A stretch of DNA of 45,165 nt from Anaerolineae bacterium (GTDB taxonomy: Bacteria > Chloroflexota > Anaerolineae > Aggregatilineales > Phototrophicaceae): NCBI GenBank assembly GCA_014879665.1, contig JACSRP010000109.1, positions 1-45,165 of the forward strand. The letters are read 5' to 3'. The notes under the pieces were generated by a model that saw nothing but the letters and a program-made list of their open reading frames with translations, was not told the DNA's origin and searched no databases. Shown piece by piece: positions 9,936-18,691 of this stretch; position 1 is the stretch's first letter, and each line of letters begins with the position of its first letter. The position numbers were made by a program, and so were the translations under genes.

Positions 9936-10367
9936 TCACGGCAAGGGCGGCGGGTTTTCCACTTCCGATTGTTTCTTTTGATACCTGCTCAACCACTGAT
10001 GATACTGGTTTGCATGAGCGGCCATCGCCTGCTTGCCAATTTCGCTGAAGATCGCCTGCGACCACTCGCTGTCACGCTTGCGATATAAAGCAACCATCGC
10101 CAGCATGCCTAATCCATGAGTGATCAGAAATATGATGGCGATTTCCGAAAGCAGGGCTGTGAGTGCAGATTCCGGAAAAAAGCGCGCCAACAGCACGATG
10201 CCGCAGCCAACAAGCAATCGGATGAGCGAACCGCGTATTCGCCGTTTGAAGGCATGATCTACCGGCGCCTCGCCAAAGCAGATGTCTGCGTGTATAGACA
10301 GTATTCTAGTATAGGTATCCCCCAGAGCCAGCAAAACACCAACCGCTTCCGGCAGCCAATCGGGCAT
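9936..10367 (-). CDS. small membrane protein of unknown function
   Basis: 143 aa, not recognised. Two hydrophobic stretches are visible (LIRLLVGCGIVLLARFF and ALLSEIAIIFLITHGLGMLAMVALY), with a charged, Gln-rich C-terminal tail of about 45 residues that probably lies in the cytoplasm. The frame opens at 10415, but that start sits inside the terminator hairpin of the preceding gene. The ATG at 10367 (MPDWLPEAV...) has GAGG 6 nt upstream and was chosen. It lies downstream of the TPR/SH3b gene in the same direction, separated by the terminator, so it may have its own weak promoter or depend on read-through. Confidence 0.6.
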   Translation of the reverse strand: MPDWLPEAVGVLLALGDTYTRILSIHADICFGEAPVDHAFKRRIRGSLIRLLVGCGIVLLARFFPESALTALLSEIAIIFLITHGLGMLAMVALYRKRDSEWSQAIFSEIGKQAMAAHANQYHQWLSRYQKKQSEVENPPPLP

Positions 10368-10403
10368 CGTCGGCCTCAAAACCGGGCAAACTCGCAATCG
10401 CCC

Positions 10404-10426
10404 AAAAGGGCGCATTAGCCGCGCCC
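10404..10426 (-). terminator. intrinsic terminator of the TPR/SH3b gene
   Basis: On the minus strand a GGGCGC/GCGCCC stem of 6 bp with a 7-nt loop is followed by TTTT. It begins 17 nt after the stop codon of the upstream gene. Confidence 0.65.
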
Positions 10427-10442
10427 TGCCTTATTTAGATAA

Positions 10443-12737
10443 TCACTCGAAAGTCGGGCATGGTGTACTTTCCACAACATTATCGGATCGCGTCCAGCCG
10501 TTCACCTGTATGCCGTCTACGTCAAACACAATTCGGAACCATGTTGCATTCGTTCCCGATTCTTGAGCAATTTCTAACACGTCCGCCAGCCGTCCGGGCG
10601 GCAGTTCGCTAATCCGTGATGAATCTATCGCCGGGCGCGAACGTACAAATTTGTTTTCATCACTCAGGTTTACAACCGTACACAGTGAAACTGGCGTCGG
10701 GGTAATGGTGGGCGTATTGGTGGGTGTTGGCGTATCTGTCGCCGTTGGTGTGTCAGTGGGCGTATAACTGGGTGTAAAGGTATCGGTTGGCGTGAGCGTA
10801 TCGGTTGGCGTATAGGTTTCCGTCGGCAGCGGCGTATCGGTTGGCGTATTACTGGGTGTAAAGGTATCGCTCGGCGTGAAGGTGGCTGTCGGCGTGTCGG
10901 TTGGCGGGGGGAAAACAACCGGCTGCCAGACATCTCTGGTCAAAACGATAATCATCAGCAGAATGATGAATCCGGCGCCAACCGCGCCATAAAGCCGCAA
11001 GCGTGAGCGACGGCGCAACTCGGCAATCTGCGATTCGACCCGTGCAACCTCGGCGCGGCGGCCCAGAATGGCGAAGGGGTCTTCTTGCGCGGCTTCAACC
11101 AAGGCTTCGGCCTCATCAACGCTGCCATCCTCAAGCGCGTTCACGGCGCGCTCCACGATCCGCGCTAGTAAATCGCTGACCACTGTGCGATAGCGGCTGT
11201 CCTGCGAATAATCTCTAAGACCGGCCAGCATTGAACGCGCCTGTACCAGATCGCTATCATCGTTCTGGGCGATCAGCGTAGAAGCGCGTTCAATCACCTG
11301 ACGCACGCGCTGCAATTCACTGACCGTCGCACGCGCCTCGATCAGCATTTGCGAAATACCGGGATCGCCGGGATCGAGCTTATTGCCCTGTTCCAGCAAA
11401 GCCAGCGCATCGGTGGTCAGCGAAATGCGTTCTTCCACTGACGAGGCGCCCTTCGCGCGGGCCATCGCCGCGCCCGCCTGATCAGCAATCTGGGTTTTGA
11501 TCAGATTCAGACGATTATTGGCATCCGCCGTCGTTTGCGCCAATCGCTGGCTGTTTGGCAGTAACTGGCGCAAACGTGCCAGCGTGCCGAGTACGGTTTG
11601 CAGCGTCGTCACCTGATCGTTTAACGAACCAGATAACATGGTTAACTGCACGCTGGCATTTTCAGCATCTGCCTGAATACGCCGCGTCTTCTCAATACGA
11701 TCTTCAGCAGCCGGATCATTGGCAACGACGCGCAGCGCGCCTTCATATTTACGCAGCGCCTCCGCCCAATTATCAGAATTGAGCAGACGGTCGCCCTCAG
11801 AAATCATCTCACGCGCCAGCGACAGATCCTGAATTTCAAGCAGCGCCTGTTCGGCATCTTTCCAGCTTAAAATACCGGCGCGTTCTGCTAGATCGCGGGC
11901 TTCGCGGTAGAGGCGCTCGGCCTCATCATAATTACCGGCGCGCACCAGTGAATTAGCGCGGTTGTAAGAAACACGCGCATCAAAGGGGATGCGATGATCC
12001 GGCACTACACCGCGAATCAGGTTATCTTCGGCCTTCTGGCGATAGTCCAACGCGGTTGCATTCGTGGGCTGTACGCCAAGAATACGGTTCGAAAGGTCAA
12101 TAACGTTCTGATATTCGCCAGCGTAGTAAGCCTGCGTAATTTCCGAAGCCAGCGATTCAACATCATCCCCCAGCGGAATCTGTGCAGTCGTAGGCGGGGC
12201 TTTTCGCCCCTTCGATGCCGATTTCAATTCAGCAGCCGCGGTTGAAGAAGCATTGGTTTCGTGCGCGCCAGTCGCACGCTTTTCGACGCCTCCCGACGGC
12301 GGCGGCGGCAGACGGGGGACTCCATGGCGCACAAATAGATCATTCACTCGCTGCCGCGCCTGCGAATTTTTCGCGCCAGCTTCTTCAAGCATACCGATCA
12401 CTTCGCCGTCTCGTGGACTCAGCGCCAGCGCTTCGGTTAAAATATCAATGACTTCATCAACATCGTTTTCATCACTGGCTAGCTCAAGGCGGATACGCGC
12501 CTTACGCAGCAGCCCGCGCACAGAGGTCGTGCTAGGGACAGTGCCGCTGCCGCCGCCCAGTTTCACCACTTCAGCAAACAACGACTGCGCGTTGGTTTCC
12601 TGTGGCGTATTTTTGGCATCGGCTAGCAAGCCGCGTGCGGCTCGCTCCAGATCCGCTAATGCGCCGGCGTCTGGCTGCTCGCCTAGCGCATTCAGCTGGC
12701 GGCGTAAATCTTCGATTTGTCGTTGAAGATCGGGCAT
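10443..12737 (-). CDS. TPR/coiled-coil membrane protein with Thr/Pro stalk and outside SH3b domain
   Basis: 764 aa envelope-spanning protein of unknown precise role. The N-terminal 40 residues are predicted coiled coil ([17 protein letters not shown]). The rest of the first about 575 residues is helical and TPR-like, with repeated Ala/Leu pairs such as [20 protein letters not shown] single membrane helix lies near 580-603 ([18 protein letters not shown]). A stalk of about 70 residues of T-P-T-D-T units follows, then a C-terminal SH3b-like domain ([19 protein letters not shown]...WFRIVF...GWTRSDNV). SH3b domains usually bind cell wall or act extracellularly. The start ATG 12737 has GGAG 9 nt upstream; the frame runs further up to 12797 without a better site. 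It may link a cytoplasmic scaffold to the envelope. That function is inference. Confidence 0.8.
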   Translation of the reverse strand: MPDLQRQIEDLRRQLNALGEQPDAGALADLERAARGLLADAKNTPQETNAQSLFAEVVKLGGGSGTVPSTTSVRGLLRKARIRLELASDENDVDEVIDILTEALALSPRDGEVIGMLEEAGAKNSQARQRVNDLFVRHGVPRLPPPPSGGVEKRATGAHETNASSTAAAELKSASKGRKAPPTTAQIPLGDDVESLASEITQAYYAGEYQNVIDLSNRILGVQPTNATALDYRQKAEDNLIRGVVPDHRIPFDARVSYNRANSLVRAGNYDEAERLYREARDLAERAGILSWKDAEQALLEIQDLSLAREMISEGDRLLNSDNWAEALRKYEGALRVVANDPAAEDRIEKTRRIQADAENASVQLTMLSGSLNDQVTTLQTVLGTLARLRQLLPNSQRLAQTTADANNRLNLIKTQIADQAGAAMARAKGASSVEERISLTTDALALLEQGNKLDPGDPGISQMLIEARATVSELQRVRQVIERASTLIAQNDDSDLVQARSMLAGLRDYSQDSRYRTVVSDLLARIVERAVNALEDGSVDEAEALVEAAQEDPFAILGRRAEVARVESQIAELRRRSRLRLYGAVGAGFIILLMIIVLTRDVWQPVVFPPPTDTPTATFTPSDTFTPSNTPTDTPLPTETYTPTDTLTPTDTFTPSYTPTDTPTATDTPTPTNTPTITPTPVSLCTVVNLSDENKFVRSRPAIDSSRISELPPGRLADVLEIAQESGTNATWFRIVFDVDGIQVNGWTRSDNVVESTPCPTFE
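10685..10915 (-). repeat. tandem Thr/Pro codon repeat encoding the stalk
   Basis: About 230 bp of imperfect short repeats built on 'ggcgtatcggttggcgta'-like units. They encode TPTDT/TPSDT units of the outside stalk. Repeats of this kind can expand or contract by slippage. Confidence 0.85.
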
Positions 12738-12970
12738 GAAATCCCGCTCCGTTTTAAAATATGGCGTCTTCATGCGAACGTTAACGCATTTAATCAACCG
12801 TCACAAGTGCGGATTCCCTTCGCCAACACGCTGCCAACAGCTAAAAACCCGCCTGAAACACAGCTGGCCTTAAGCGGGTATCGGCATCTTATTGAGACGT
12901 GTTATCCTGATATGCGCTGATAAAATGCATATGCTTTACGTCAAGTATCAGGCTCAGGAAAACAGTATTC

Positions 12971-13861
12971 ATGCCAAATATTCATCGAATTGCACTACCG
13001 GTACGAAGCTATGAATGTGATTTTTACGGGCATGTGAATCAGGTGAACTACCTGCGCTACATGCAAGAAGCCGCCATTGGCGCTTCAGCGGCAGTTGGCT
13101 ATGAAGAGGCGCGCTACCGGCAGCTAGGCACTATCTGGTTTATTCGCGAGCTGGAAATCGAATATTTCAGCCCATTAAAGCTGGGCGATACCGTCCATAT
13201 TGCCACATGGGTCGGCGACTTTCGCCGTGTACGCAGCCGGCGCTTTTATGAAATGACGCGCACGTCCGATAACGCACCCGTCGCCAGAGCTAATGTGGAC
13301 TGGATCTATTTGGATCGTGAGACGGAAACACCTATACAAGTGCCAGAAGAGATGGCAGCGGCTTTCGTGCCGGATGATGCTGAAAGGGCGCAAACTGCGG
13401 CGCACCGCCCAAAATTTCCAGAAGCCCCGCCTATTCCAAATGGCGCTTTCACCATGAAACGGCGCGTAGAATGGCGGGATATTGATTCGGCGCAGCATGT
13501 GAATAACGCCAACTATCTGGCTTTCATGGAAGAATCGAGCGTTGAAGCGACGGCCGCACGCAACTGGCCGTTCCAGCGCATACAAAGCCGCGGCATTGGC
13601 ATCATGGCGCGCAAGCATCAAATCGAATATCGTTTGCAGGCAGCACTTGGTGAAGAATTAAAAGTGACCACCTACCTTGCAGAGCCACGCCGCAGCACCG
13701 TTACCCGTATTTACCTGATTCACCGCATCTCGGATAATGCGTTGATCGCCCAGTCACGCTCGCAGTTTATGTGTGTAAACCTTGAGCGCGGCACTTTAAT
13801 GCATTTTCCAGAAGATTTCGTCAGTGATTTTGCCGACAGCTTCGCTGAGAATTTGCCTTAA
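12971..13861 (+). CDS. double-hotdog acyl-ACP/acyl-CoA thioesterase
   Basis: Hydrolyses fatty acyl thioesters; likely a FatA/FatB-like acyl-ACP thioesterase in lipid metabolism, cytoplasmic. Two hotdog domains are visible. The first has ECDFYGHVNQVNYLRYMQEA and FSPLKLGDTVHIATWV. The second has WRDIDSAQHVNNANYLAFMEE. The HVN(Q/N)xNYL motif in both halves is the usual hotdog helix motif. Length of 296 aa fits a tandem-hotdog protein. AGGA lies about 11 nt before the ATG. AzlD starts 2 nt after its stop, implying one transcript. Chain-length preference cannot be read from the sequence. Confidence 0.85.
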   Translation: MPNIHRIALPVRSYECDFYGHVNQVNYLRYMQEAAIGASAAVGYEEARYRQLGTIWFIRELEIEYFSPLKLGDTVHIATWVGDFRRVRSRRFYEMTRTSDNAPVARANVDWIYLDRETETPIQVPEEMAAAFVPDDAERAQTAAHRPKFPEAPPIPNGAFTMKRRVEWRDIDSAQHVNNANYLAFMEESSVEATAARNWPFQRIQSRGIGIMARKHQIEYRLQAALGEELKVTTYLAEPRRSTVTRIYLIHRISDNALIAQSRSQFMCVNLERGTLMHFPEDFVSDFADSFAENLP

Positions 13862-13863
13862 CG

Positions 13864-14181
13864 ATGAATGAATTTGTGCTCGTTTTGGGCATGGCAGTCG
13901 TCACTTTTAGCGTCCGCTATCCGGTGATGGTGCTGGTCAGTAAAATACCGATGCCACAGTCAATCTTTAATGCGCTGCGCTATGTGCCACCTGCGGTGTT
14001 AGCCGCAATCGTGGTTCCAGCGGTGCTGATGCCGGAGGGAACAATTGAACTTTCGCTAAGCAATTCCTATCTAATAGCCGCAATTATATGTGTGGTCGTA
14101 GCATGGCGCACGAATAACCTTCTGCTGACCATCGTCCTTGGCATGGGCGCTATGCTAGGCTGGCGCGCACTGATCGGATAG
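13864..14181 (+). CDS. azlD: AzlD-family branched-chain amino acid export subunit
   Basis: 105 aa integral membrane protein with three to four helices. The pattern VVTFSVRYPVMVLVSKIPMP...FNALRYVPPAVLAAIVVPAVL is typical of AzlD (PF05437), the small partner of the AzlC permease in amino acid export. AzlC normally lies directly upstream, but here the upstream neighbour is a thioesterase and no azlC is seen in the window. The gene is packed 2 nt behind the thioesterase and 50 nt ahead of tmk. It is a solitary azlD, so its partner must be elsewhere or it acts alone. Confidence 0.85.
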   Translation: MNEFVLVLGMAVVTFSVRYPVMVLVSKIPMPQSIFNALRYVPPAVLAAIVVPAVLMPEGTIELSLSNSYLIAAIICVVVAWRTNNLLLTIVLGMGAMLGWRALIG

Positions 14182-14231
14182 CGACTTTTGCCCGCTTGCA
14201 ACTTCTATTGAATATCTGTGGAGTCAAATAA

Positions 14232-14897
14232 TTGAGCGTAGTGAATGAAGCGGCATTCTTTCTGGTCATTGAGGGTTTAGATGGCTCTGGAAAAAGTGAG
14301 GTATCCCGGCGGCTGGCGGCGCTGGTGCGCGAAGCTCTTGATGATCGTGTCCTGCTGACCTATGAACCGAACGATCCTTCGGCGGCGGGCGTTTTTATCC
14401 GCGATGTTCTAACGCATAAAACGCAAACCACCCCGCGGGCGCTGGCGTTGGCCTATGCGCTTAACCGCGCGGATCATACCTTCCGCGTGATTAATCCATT
14501 CTTAGATGAAGCAATTGATCAGAATCAAATGCAGCGCATTGTCATCTGTGATCGTTATTATCTCTCCTCACTGGTGTATCAATCGGTGCCGCCGCTCAAC
14601 ATGCAGGAAGTTTGGCAAATGAATGCTGATGCCCGTAAACCAGATTTAATCCTGTTCATGGACGCCAGCGCCGATACTTGTTATGCGCGGCAGGGGAAGC
14701 GGGGCGGAGAGCGCGAGCTTTTCGATAGCAATCTGGCTGTACGCCGTGGTCATTACACGCAGTCTATCGCTTTTTTACGCGCGCGAGACCACCAGATTGT
14801 TGAAGTTGACGCCGATCCAGATTTACCGAACGTACTCGGCAATGTTATTGCTGCGCTTAAAACACATGGCCCAAAGTGGTTAAGCGGCCTGCTATAA
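14232..14897 (+). CDS. tmk: thymidylate kinase
   Basis: Phosphorylates dTMP to dTDP in the cytoplasm, essential for DNA synthesis. Motifs seen are the P-loop IEGLDGSGKS, the DRYYLSSLVYQ segment (the family's DR(Y/W)xxSxxAYQ), and a lid-like RQGKRGGERELFD. Length of 221 aa is normal. The start is a TTG at 14232 with GGAG about 9 nt upstream; the in-frame GTG at 14241 would be 18 nt from that site and is less likely. The usual YEP motif appears as TYEPNDP. Adjacent azlD and thioesterase genes have no obvious link to nucleotide metabolism. Confidence 0.93.
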   Translation: MSVVNEAAFFLVIEGLDGSGKSEVSRRLAALVREALDDRVLLTYEPNDPSAAGVFIRDVLTHKTQTTPRALALAYALNRADHTFRVINPFLDEAIDQNQMQRIVICDRYYLSSLVYQSVPPLNMQEVWQMNADARKPDLILFMDASADTCYARQGKRGGERELFDSNLAVRRGHYTQSIAFLRARDHQIVEVDADPDLPNVLGNVIAALKTHGPKWLSGLL

Positions 14898-14922
14898 ACA
14901 GTACCATCGGGTCATTCGAAAT

Positions 14923-14948
14923 AAAAAGGGCGACATATGCTGTCGCCC
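14923..14948 (-). terminator. intrinsic terminator of the HEAT-repeat gene
   Basis: Perfect 8-bp stem GGGCGACA/TGTCGCCC with a 5-nt loop, followed on the minus strand by TTTTT. It serves the minus-strand gene ending at 14990. No T-run follows on the plus strand, so tmk has no proper terminator of its own here. Confidence 0.8.
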
Positions 14949-14989
14949 AAAGTAGATCGCGTAAAACCTAAATACTCAGCGGCGCGGTG

Positions 14990-16342
14990 CTAACTATTCT
15001 GCGCCATCGTTAATAGCTGCTCAGCTATTCCTAGCTTGCCCATCGCCAGATTAAGCTCGGCAATCTGACTATCGGCTAATGCCGTGAGGTTCCCAGTCTG
15101 GCAAGCGCCCCCAAAGAGCATCCAACTGGTTCGAATTGCAGTGAGTGCCTCGTTGATCAATCGCGCTGCTTCCGAAAGTTGCGGCACTGCCTGCGCCACG
15201 TCTGCTGGAAGTTCGTAATTAGATGGAATCTGTGCGGGTGTGCTGAGATCGTTACAACCCTGCGTTTGCCCGAATGCGCCAGCATCCGTCCAGTATTGCA
15301 AGATTAGGCTGCCTGCGCCCCGCGGCGCCGTCAGGGAATCACTCATTGCAAGCAGGTTTCGCAGTGCGGTATCGGGATCAACAATTACAATTTCACGGGT
15401 AGGGGGCGCTAAAGTTGGTGGCACAGTCGGCATCAGGGTGGCTTCTATCTGCGGCACAGTCGGCATCAGGGTGACTTCTATCTGCGCTGCTGGCGCTTCA
15501 GTGGTGCTGTCAGTTTCGGCGAGCGGATGCGCGCTTTCAGCCGCCCTCAAAATATCATCGGCAGCTGGCAGCGCCTGTACCGCTGGCACAATCATCCCGT
15601 ATACCGGGCCAACGCTCTGTGCATCCAGCGTTTCAGCGCCGTAGCAAGCCGCATCAAACCGCTGGCGCGCCTCCTGTTCGCGGCTGAGGATATCATTCAG
15701 CAAAGTGACCACCTGCGCCAGATCAGGGAATGCGCCAACGTTCACCTGTGAAAATGCGCCGGGCTGCAAGTCATTAAAATATGCTTGACAATCAAAGGCG
15801 CCGCCGCCAAGCACGGCTTGAAATTGTGATTGCAGCGTCGTCAAATTATCGCGAAGCTGGTTAAACATCGGGCGTATTTGCCCGGCTGCTGCCGCCTTCG
15901 CCGCATAATCTATAGGGCGCTCAATGGTGGGAACAACATTACTTAGCACGCCTGACGGCAGATAAGAATACAGGGCAAATAGCGCCACGCAGGACAGTGT
16001 TAAGGCTAGCGCTGTTTTCACCCAGCGGCCTATGCGCCTGCGCTGCCCGATTTTGCCCTCAATTTCAACTCTGGTAAGCAGCTTCGTGACCTTCTCTTCT
16101 TTACCAGCTTGAAGCGCAGCATCCACAGCCCGAAATTGGCCGAGCGCGTAAGCTGCTGCATCACGTACTCTGACATTTGAATCGTTCAGATAGACTGAAA
16201 TCAATTCATCAACGGCGCTATCTGCCGCCAATTCTCCCAGCATCGAGGCCGCATCCCGGCGGTCACGCCAGTTTGACGACGCAAGCATGTTAATCAATCG
16301 CTCGATCTGCTGCTGGCGTGCGGTAATTTCAGCTTGGCTCAT
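14990..16342 (-). CDS. HEAT-repeat single-pass membrane protein
   Basis: 450 aa, function unknown. Residues 1-75 contain HEAT-like repeats (RRDAASMLGELAADSAVDELI, then VRVRDAAAYALGQF), which usually bind partner proteins in the cytoplasm. A membrane helix lies at about 106-128 (TALALTLSCVALFALYSYL). The outside part of about 320 residues contains paired Cys residues and a Pro/Thr spacer with an 11-residue duplicated unit (LMPTVPQIEAT). GGAG lies about 9 nt before the ATG. It stands alone between two terminators. The general plan, inside repeat domain, one helix and outside domain, matches the TPR/SH3b protein in this window. Confidence 0.75.
   Translation of the reverse strand: MSQAEITARQQQIERLINMLASSNWRDRRDAASMLGELAADSAVDELISVYLNDSNVRVRDAAAYALGQFRAVDAALQAGKEEKVTKLLTRVEIEGKIGQRRRIGRWVKTALALTLSCVALFALYSYLPSGVLSNVVPTIERPIDYAAKAAAAGQIRPMFNQLRDNLTTLQSQFQAVLGGGAFDCQAYFNDLQPGAFSQVNVGAFPDLAQVVTLLNDILSREQEARQRFDAACYGAETLDAQSVGPVYGMIVPAVQALPAADDILRAAESAHPLAETDSTTEAPAAQIEVTLMPTVPQIEATLMPTVPPTLAPPTREIVIVDPDTALRNLLAMSDSLTAPRGAGSLILQYWTDAGAFGQTQGCNDLSTPAQIPSNYELPADVAQAVPQLSEAARLINEALTAIRTSWMLFGGACQTGNLTALADSQIAELNLAMGKLGIAEQLLTMAQNS
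15420..15485 (-). repeat. 33-bp tandem duplication inside the HEAT-repeat gene
   Basis: Two head-to-tail 33-bp units, 15420-15452 and 15453-15485, differ at a single base (g/a). They encode two copies of an 11-residue unit ending LMPTVP. Near identity suggests a recent in-frame duplication. Confidence 0.9.
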
Positions 16343-16402
16343 ACCTGATCGCTCCAGTGGTGTTTACATGTTCAAGCATAAACGACAATCTGCCTTAGAA
16401 TC

Positions 16403-16442
16403 AAAAATACAGGCGCATGACTTTTCACACGCCTGTATTTTT
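16403..16442 (-). terminator. intrinsic terminator after the cytochrome c gene
   Basis: A 13-bp perfect inverted repeat (AAAAATACAGGCG and its complement) with a 14-nt loop. The A/T ends give T-runs in both directions. It lies 20 nt past the stop of the oxidase/cytochrome operon and also shields the HEAT gene that follows. Confidence 0.85.
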
Positions 16443-16462
16443 AATCACCCAAGCCTGAACGC

Positions 16463-17410
16463 CTAGTTTCCAGAACGCAAATAGACGATTAACGCATCAA
16501 TTTGCTCATCGCTCAATGGCGGATGGCCACCGCGATACGGATGTACAAATGTGTTGATGGCAGCGACTGGAGGGACTGCGTTCGTTAATATGTCCCGAAT
16601 TTCGGCATCCGTCATATCGGTCTGTGCTAGTTCAACACGATCGGCATGGCAAGACGCGCAAGCCCACGTATAAGCTGAAGCGCCATCAATTTCAACATCC
16701 GAAAGCGACTGCGCCGGGTCAAATGGCGCAAGCACAACTTGACCACTTTCGCCACTAAAGGGCGGCACGGCTGCGGGATCAAGCGCATTTATCGGCGGCG
16801 GTTCAAACGGCCTTACCGTAGCTACCACCACGGGCACTCCACTTGTATTGCTGGTCGCAGCGCCATTAAGCGAACGAATATAGGCGACCACGTGGAATAG
16901 GTCTTCATCGGTCAACGAGGGATTGCCGCCGCGGGCGGGCATTGCCTGCCCGGTGGTGTTCTCCGGATCACTCGCTGAGCGCCCGACAATCATAAAATCA
17001 ACCAATTCGTCATCGCTCAAATTATCCACAAATTCGCTGTCAACCAATGGTTTGCCAAGCCCGGGCACTCCGGCACCGCGAATTCCATGGCAGGCAAAGC
17101 ACAGCCCTGCGTAAATGCGGTCACCAGCAGCGACCTGTTCCGCTGTATAGTCCGCTTGTGCTTCAATCACGGGTTCAGTCGTCGGTAAGGGTGGCGGTTG
17201 GCTTCCATATGTCGGGGTAGCCGCTAATACCACTTCAGTCGTGGCTTCAGCAGCCGGCGAGTCGTTGTCCAACCCGGCAGGGATGATCTGGCTGGAAAAG
17301 ATCGCCAATAACACACCCACAAAAAGTAGAAACAGAACAAGAATTGCGAGCGGATTCCCGTTATCATCCGGCTGTTTTTCAGATGACAAATGTGGGGGTT
17401 GTTGGGTCAT
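16463..17410 (-). CDS. membrane-anchored dihaem cytochrome c
   Basis: 315 aa electron carrier on the outer face of the membrane. An N-terminal helix (residues about 20-40) anchors it, followed by a Thr/Pro linker. Two class I cytochrome c domains follow: CFACH at 104-108 and CASCH at 251-255. Domain 1 has AMPARGGNPSLTDEDL, giving a normal His/Met haem. In domain 2 the place where a Met is expected before PPLSDEQIDALIVYLRS reads FVHPYRGGH, with no Met, so the sixth ligand may be His. AAGGGGG precedes the ATG. It starts 10 nt after the multicopper oxidase stop, so the two form an operon, and it likely hands electrons to or from that enzyme. This partnership is inference. Confidence 0.9.
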   Translation of the reverse strand: MTQQPPHLSSEKQPDDNGNPLAILVLFLLFVGVLLAIFSSQIIPAGLDNDSPAAEATTEVVLAATPTYGSQPPPLPTTEPVIEAQADYTAEQVAAGDRIYAGLCFACHGIRGAGVPGLGKPLVDSEFVDNLSDDELVDFMIVGRSASDPENTTGQAMPARGGNPSLTDEDLFHVVAYIRSLNGAATSNTSGVPVVVATVRPFEPPPINALDPAAVPPFSGESGQVVLAPFDPAQSLSDVEIDGASAYTWACASCHADRVELAQTDMTDAEIRDILTNAVPPVAAINTFVHPYRGGHPPLSDEQIDALIVYLRSGN

Positions 17411-17420
17411 GTATGCCCCC

Positions 17421-18440
17421 TTATTCCTGTACGACCAGCGCTGTCACCATACCAAACATGCCATTAGGCCCCTCGGCATGGGAGAGAATATGGCAGTGGA
17501 AGGCCCATGCGCCCGGCAAATCACAATCTACCAAAACATCGTAACGCTCACCCGGCGCAATATTGACCGTATCACACAGGTACGGGGCGGGCAGGTTGAA
17601 ACCATCTTTAGCAATCACCAGCTGCGGCAGACCGTGCAAGTGCATCGGGTGGATCATCAAGCCTTCGTTGAAATAGCGGATACGCACACGCTGCCCTAGC
17701 TGAGCCACAATCGGTTGAGTGTAGGGGAAACCCTTGCCATTAATGGTGAAACCAAGCGCGGAGTCGTTCAGCACGAAAACATATTCAGCATCAACCTGCG
17801 GTTCACGCGAAGCATCTGCCGGATCAATGATGAAGGCGCCTAACAGCCCCCGCGTCACCTGTTCTGCTGCGTTGTGGTGCGAGTGATACATGTGGGTGCC
17901 ATAGTTGATCAAATCAAATTCATATGTGAATTCCGTGCCGGGGGTGATCGGCGGCTGGGTAATGAATGGCACACCATCCATGTTATTGGGCAAGCGTAAG
18001 CCATGCCAGTGAACTGCGGTGCTTTGCGTCATTTCATTCCGGCAAATGATACGCACCCGGTCGCCTTCAGTTGCGCGCATAACCGGGCCGGGAACCAGCC
18101 CGTTGTAGAGCATGGCCGGAAACATCATGCCGCCACCGGTATCCCAGTCAGCTTCGGTACAGGTGAGCCGGAAAACCTTAACATCCCCATCCATTTCATA
18201 TTCAAGCGGCACGCCCCAGAAATCGGGATTGCTGCCAATGCCATTCAGGAAAATATCTATGCCCTCCTGATGGTGAGCATCCATCGCCACCCAATCACCC
18301 TGTTCAACCATCTGGGACATATCGTGGCCTTCCTGCGCGGCCACCTTTGCTGCTCCAGCGCCGACCCATGCCGCGCCCACGCCGCCTACAGCAGCCCCCG
18401 CTAACTTGAGAAACTGCCGGCGCATCATGATTTCATTCAT
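17421..18440 (-). CDS. Tat-exported two-domain multicopper oxidase
   Basis: 339 aa laccase-like oxidase reducing O2 to water while oxidising metal ions, phenols or a cytochrome; substrate unknown. A twin-arginine signal is visible (MRRQFLKLAGAAVGG). All four copper-binding motifs are present: HWHG at 144-147, HSHH at 186-189, HPMHLHG at 264-270 and HCHILSH at 315-321, followed by a Met (EGPNGMFGM) suitable as a type 1 ligand. The length allows only two cupredoxin domains, as in small laccases, with the type 1 site in domain 2. AAAGGA precedes the start. The cytochrome c gene follows by 10 nt. NirK nitrite reductase was considered but the full four-motif set favours a laccase-type trinuclear centre. 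Confidence 0.92.
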   Translation of the reverse strand: MNEIMMRRQFLKLAGAAVGGVGAAWVGAGAAKVAAQEGHDMSQMVEQGDWVAMDAHHQEGIDIFLNGIGSNPDFWGVPLEYEMDGDVKVFRLTCTEADWDTGGGMMFPAMLYNGLVPGPVMRATEGDRVRIICRNEMTQSTAVHWHGLRLPNNMDGVPFITQPPITPGTEFTYEFDLINYGTHMYHSHHNAAEQVTRGLLGAFIIDPADASREPQVDAEYVFVLNDSALGFTINGKGFPYTQPIVAQLGQRVRIRYFNEGLMIHPMHLHGLPQLVIAKDGFNLPAPYLCDTVNIAPGERYDVLVDCDLPGAWAFHCHILSHAEGPNGMFGMVTALVVQE

Positions 18441-18527
18441 AACAGAACAATCCTTTTAGCAACTAGATCAGGATAACATTTACCACTACAGTCAGGGCAG
18501 TGAACCCATGACTAATATCAAACTCGA

Positions 18528-18544
18528 CATAACATTGCGTTATG
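18528..18544. promoter_or_regulatory. inverted repeat upstream of the multicopper oxidase
   Basis: CATAAC-N5-GTTATG, perfect 6-bp arms, about 85 bp upstream of the oxidase start. It could be a repressor or activator site or part of a hairpin. There is no independent support. Confidence 0.3.
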
Positions 18545-18691
18545 GCCGGGCGGCAGCTTTGAGCCGCTCCTATTGAACAGGAATGGTTTTGCCCTACAAT
18601 TTTTCTCGCTCAAAACCCCTTACCACAACTGCTGTAATTATATTGGCACGCCCCAAAAATAACAGCGTGAAGCCGCCAATTATCAGTGATG

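Noticed and set aside
9847-10065. 72-codon minus-strand frame after the small membrane protein
   Set aside because: It overlaps the real gene in another frame and shows no family pattern.
10685-10915. Short tandem repeats that could suggest a CRISPR array
   Set aside because: Repeats are in-frame codon repeats of a Thr/Pro stalk with no spacers of unique sequence.
12253-12726. Plus-strand open frame of 157 codons
   Set aside because: Antisense to the start of the TPR gene, Ser/Arg-rich shadow composition.
17421-18440. Copper nitrite reductase (NirK)
   Set aside because: All four laccase-type His motifs including HCHxxxH are present, which points to a multicopper oxidase with a trinuclear centre.
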